The position numbers and the translations under genes were made by a program. From the NCBI GenBank assembly GCA_023431205.1, contig JAEYXQ010000115.1, positions 1 through 29,764 of the forward strand: a stretch of 29,764 nt of DNA, given 5' to 3'. Below the pieces are notes generated by a model. That model saw only the letters and a program-made list of their open reading frames with translations. It did not search any database and had not been told where the DNA came from. Of the stretch, positions 27,206 to 29,764 are shown one piece after another (position 1 is the stretch's first letter; each line of letters starts with the position of its first letter). The stretch is from Pseudomonadota bacterium. Lineage in GTDB: Bacteria; Pseudomonadota; Alphaproteobacteria; Rhizobiales; Devosiaceae.

Positions 27206-28813
27206 ATGAAACGACTGCTTCTCGGCGCCTCAGCGCTGACACTCCTCGCCGGCTTAGCCGGACCCGCCTATGCGGATTTCACGCTCCACATCCTGCACAT
27301 CAACGACTTCCACTCGCGCTTCGATCCGATCACCGGCACCGACTCCAACTGCGACGCCGAAACCGACGCCGCTGGCGAGTGCTTCGGCGGCATTGCCCGG
27401 CTGAAGACCATCATCGACGACACCCGCGCCAAGTATGAAGGCGACAACTCGCTGCTGCTGTCGGCCGGCGACAACTTCCAGGGCTCGCTCTACTACACCA
27501 CCTACAAGTCCAAGGTGGTGTCGGACTTCTTCAACCAGCTGGGGTTCGATGTGGTCGCCACCGGCAACCACGAATTCGACGACGGCCCTGAGGAGTTCCT
27601 GAAGTTCATCGACGCCGCCGAGTTCCCGATCATCGGCGGCAACTTCGATGTCACCCGTGACGAGAACCTCCGCGGCAAGATCAAGGGCTCCATCGTCGTC
27701 GAAGTGGGCGGCGAGAAGATTGGCATCATCGGCGCCACCACCGAGGACACGCCCGAGATCGCCTCCCCGGGCCCCAACATCGAGTTCACGGATGTCATCC
27801 AGTATGTCCGCGGCGCCTCCGAAGCGCTCGATGCGGCCGGCGTCGACAAGATCATCCTCCTGTCGCACATCGGCTACAGCGTCGACCTCGAGGTGGCCGC
27901 CGCGCTGCCGCTGGTCGACGTGATCGTCGGCGGCCACTCGCATACGCTGCTGTCCAACACCGCGGAAGGTGCCGCCGGTCCTTATCCCACCATGGTGACC
28001 AACCCCGACGGGGTCGAGGTGCCGGTGGTGCAGGCCAATCAGTACGGCAAGTATCTGGGCGACATCGCCATCACCTGGGACGACAATGGCGTCGTCACCA
28101 GCGCTGAAGGCGAGCCATTCCTGATCGACGCCTCGGTTACCGCCAACGAGGACTTCTCCGGTCAGCTCGCCGAACTGGCCGCTCCGATCGAAGAAGCCAT
28201 GGGCGTCGTCATCGGCACCACCACCGAGAACATCGAGGGCTCGCGCGAAGTCTGCCGCGTCCAGGAGTGCTCGATGGGCAATCTGCTCGCCGACGCCATC
28301 CTCGACCGCGTTGCCGACCAGGGCGCAACGATAGCCTTCCAGAACGGTGGCGGCATCCGGGCCTCCATCGACGCTGGTGAGATCACCGTGGGTGAAGTCA
28401 TCACCGTCCTGCCCTTCTCCAACACCCTGGCAACCGTCCAGATCAGCGGTGCCGATGTCATCGAGGCGCTCGAGAATGGCGTCAGCGATGTCGAGAACGG
28501 CGCCGGCCGCTTCGCCCAGGTTGCCGGGCTCAAATACACCTACACCCGGTCCAAGCCGGCGGGCGAGCGCGTCAGCGATGTGCTGGTGAAGGGTGAAGGC
28601 GACGAGTGGGTGCCGATCGACGAAGAGGCCACCTACACCATCGTCACCAATAACTATGTCCGCGGCGGTGGTGACGGCTTCTCCACCTTCGCCGAAGGTG
28701 AGAACCCCTACGACTTCGGCCCGCCGCTGGAGCAGGTGGTGGCGGACTACATCGCCAAGCTCGGTGGTGAATACACCCCCTACACGGATGGTCGCATCAC
28801 CATCGTCGAGTAG
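27206..28813 (+). CDS. Secreted 5'-nucleotidase / UDP-sugar hydrolase family
   Basis: Periplasmic metallophosphoesterase that removes phosphate from nucleotides, freeing nucleosides for uptake. It has 535 residues. Signal peptide: MKRLLLGASA plus a hydrophobic stretch, probable cut after AYA. Metal motifs: HINDFHS (Asp34, His36), SAGDNFQGS, TGNHEFD and GGHSHT. The C-terminal nucleotide-specificity domain has QNGGGIRAS and YVRGGGDGFS. The frame is open to 27182, but ATG 27206 gives a normal signal peptide and has AGGGA about eight bases upstream. The protein is strongly acidic, with many Asp and Glu. It would supply nucleosides that the BMP-type importer could take up, although the two are 20 kb apart in this window. 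Confidence 0.94.
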   Translation: MKRLLLGASALTLLAGLAGPAYADFTLHILHINDFHSRFDPITGTDSNCDAETDAAGECFGGIARLKTIIDDTRAKYEGDNSLLLSAGDNFQGSLYYTTYKSKVVSDFFNQLGFDVVATGNHEFDDGPEEFLKFIDAAEFPIIGGNFDVTRDENLRGKIKGSIVVEVGGEKIGIIGATTEDTPEIASPGPNIEFTDVIQYVRGASEALDAAGVDKIILLSHIGYSVDLEVAAALPLVDVIVGGHSHTLLSNTAEGAAGPYPTMVTNPDGVEVPVVQANQYGKYLGDIAITWDDNGVVTSAEGEPFLIDASVTANEDFSGQLAELAAPIEEAMGVVIGTTTENIEGSREVCRVQECSMGNLLADAILDRVADQGATIAFQNGGGIRASIDAGEITVGEVITVLPFSNTLATVQISGADVIEALENGVSDVENGAGRFAQVAGLKYTYTRSKPAGERVSDVLVKGEGDEWVPIDEEATYTIVTNNYVRGGGDGFSTFAEGENPYDFGPPLEQVVADYIAKLGGEYTPYTDGRITIVE

Positions 28814-28832
28814 TCGGCTACCCACCAAAGAC

Positions 28833-28860
28833 GAGGGGCGCCCATCCGGCGCCTCTTTTT
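28833..28860 (+). terminator. Rho-independent terminator after the 5'-nucleotidase gene
   Basis: Stem GGCGCC (28837-28842) / GGCGCC (28848-28853) with loop CATCC, extended by a few G-U and A-U pairs, followed by TCTTTTT. It begins about 20 bp after the nucleotidase stop. The T-run is on the right, so it serves the rightward gene; the convergent GlsB-like gene ends at 28877. Confidence 0.85.
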
Positions 28861-28876
28861 CATTCCCGCGGTGAAA

Positions 28877-29131
28877 TCAGGCGCGACGGCGCGCCACGGC
28901 GCCCCAGATCAGGAGGATGATCACCGCACCAACGATCGCGCCGATGAAGCCGGCGCCGTCATCGGGCCCATAGAGCCCGACGGCCTGGCCGAGCCAGGTA
29001 GCCACCACCGATCCGACGATCCCGAGAATGGTGGTGAGGATGAAGCCGCGCGGTTCCTTGTCGCCTGGCACGACGAAGCGGGCAATAAGCCCTGCAAAGA
29101 AACCGACGATGATGGCCCAGATGATACTCAT
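28877..29131 (-). CDS. GlsB/YeaQ/YmgE-family small membrane protein
   Basis: An 84-residue protein with three membrane helices: IIWAIIVGFFAGLIARFVV, LTTILGIVGSVVATWLGQAV and GFIGAIVGAVIILLIWGAVA. The GFFAGLIAR and ILGIVGSVVATWLG motifs with the short PGDKEPRG loop define the family known as transglycosylase-associated protein, commonly stress-induced and of unknown biochemical role. ATG 29131 has AAGGAG eight bases upstream; longer in-frame extensions read through repeat DNA and are not credible. A short TTGAC-ACGCA-GTCAA inverted repeat (29149-29163) lies just upstream and may be a promoter element or operator. Confidence 0.9.
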   Translation of the reverse strand: MSIIWAIIVGFFAGLIARFVVPGDKEPRGFILTTILGIVGSVVATWLGQAVGLYGPDDGAGFIGAIVGAVIILLIWGAVARRRA

Positions 29132-29238
29132 TGCTGACGCTCCTTGAGTTGACACGCAGTCAATTCGGAAATGCCCGACCCGGTTGCAGCCAACACGGCA
29201 ATCGGAATGGCTCTTGCCCGAGCAGCGCCCCCACCCGT

Positions 29239-29597
29239 CCCCCACCCTCCTCAAGCGAAGGGTAAGAGTGGGTGTCGCCGTCAACACAGGCTCAGTGTCC
29301 CGGTCCGCCTCCCTCTCCCTTGAGGGGAGGGCCGGGGTGGGGGTCCTACGGCCCCCGCCCTGAACTACGCTCCCACCTCTAACAATCCCCGCAACGGGTG
29401 GGAGACGATGAACCCTAGCCTCAGCAAGGCCATCGAGCCGCGATCTCTCCTCCCCTTCGAGGGGAGGGTGAGAGTGGCGACTTTGCCGTCAACAAGGCCC
29501 GGTGTTCTGCCCTCCCCGCTCGCGAGGAGGTTAGATAGGGGCTCGCCAAACACCGGTTCGTCCCTCCCCCGCCCGCGGGGGAGGCTAGGTGGGGGCT
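29239..29597. repeat. Cluster of GC-rich palindromic repeat units
   Basis: The 630 bp from 29132 to the right edge hold no convincing gene. Within them are at least six imperfect palindromes: about 29239-29274, 29308-29345 (CTCCCTTGAGGGGAGGG), 29370-29404 (CTCCCACC/GGTGGGAG), 29444-29476 (CTCCCCTTCGAGGGGAG), 29508-29543 and 29561-29597 (CCTCCCCCGCCCGCGGGGGAGG). Several share the hairpin and GGGGGTC-like tail of the repeats inside the purine block. The first and fourth units also share downstream sequence containing GCCGTCAACA. Both flanks (29132-29238, 29598-29764) show nothing I can support. Confidence 0.75.
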
Positions 29598-29764
29598 CAT
29601 CCCGCCCCCCAAATCTATCCCCCTTATCCCCACCCCCACCAACCCGCGTTATCTTCCCCTCATCGGCCCGCCAGAGCGCGATCATGACGAGTGATGAGCG
29701 GGACGACTGTCGGGGGAGCATGGGTCGCCAGGCTCCGGCATGGATGCTGACCACCAGCCACGGC

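Noticed and set aside
27254..28828. A 524-codon minus-strand frame opposite the 5'-nucleotidase
   Set aside because: Composition is Val/Gly/Asp-rich with no motif, and it mirrors a gene with a signal peptide and full metal site.
29365..29754. A 129-codon minus-strand frame through the repeat cluster
   Set aside because: Most of it is translated palindromic repeat DNA with no domain or ribosome site.
29684..29764. Open plus-strand frame from ATG 29684 to the right edge, starting MTSDERDDCRGS
   Set aside because: Only 27 codons are visible, no clear ribosome site precedes it and no family is recognisable; it could be the start of a gene but cannot be supported.

Overview
The window is GC-rich, densely coded bacterial chromosome. 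The gene content fits an alphaproteobacterium of the Hyphomicrobiales, possibly Devosia-like: two-subunit XdhA/XdhB xanthine dehydrogenase, membrane urate oxidase PuuD, a PuuE-UraD fusion, an ArsR/SRPBCC pair, and GC-rich intergenic palindromes. The genus is an inference from gene content.

Positions 1-18337 are mostly a purine-degradation island. A leftward block runs from 14302 to the left edge: uraH, xdhA, xdhB, xdhC, a four-gene BMP-type ABC importer (ATPase, two permeases, binding protein), puuD, guaD and glcB (cut by the window edge). Diverging from uraH at 14451 is a fused puuE-uraD gene. Further right, also rightward, are (S)-ureidoglycine aminohydrolase (17024-17839) and ureidoglycolate lyase (17843-18337). 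Together they describe uptake of a purine or nucleoside, guanine to xanthine (GuaD), xanthine to urate (XdhABC), urate to 5-hydroxyisourate (PuuD), then OHCU (UraH), allantoin (UraD domain), allantoate (PuuE domain), and after one missing step, ureidoglycine to ureidoglycolate to glyoxylate. Glyoxylate is condensed with acetyl-CoA to malate by malate synthase G. No allantoate amidohydrolase and no obvious purine-responsive regulator lies in the window.

An ArsR-type repressor and a divergent SRPBCC/AHSA1 protein (16079-16956) interrupt the rightward arm and share a 20-bp palindrome that runs into the arsR start codon. After the ureidoglycolate lyase come a YbaY-META periplasmic protein and a CDA-fold nucleoside/base deaminase, nearly touching.

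The right third is general: otsB-otsA (trehalose), a RhlE-like DEAD-box helicase sharing a bidirectional terminator with otsA, a leftward group (GtrA-like protein, ThuA-like protein, cytochrome b subunit, sulfite-oxidase-family molybdoenzyme), a secreted 5'-nucleotidase, and a small GlsB/YeaQ membrane protein. The last 630 bases hold no convincing gene but a cluster of GC-rich palindromes.

Two small membrane-protein-like ORFs (15874-16017 and 19782-19916, both minus strand) lie tail-to-tail with larger genes and would be missed by ordinary length cut-offs. Related palindromic repeats fill every gap over 100 bp in the leftward purine block, mostly as inverted pairs.
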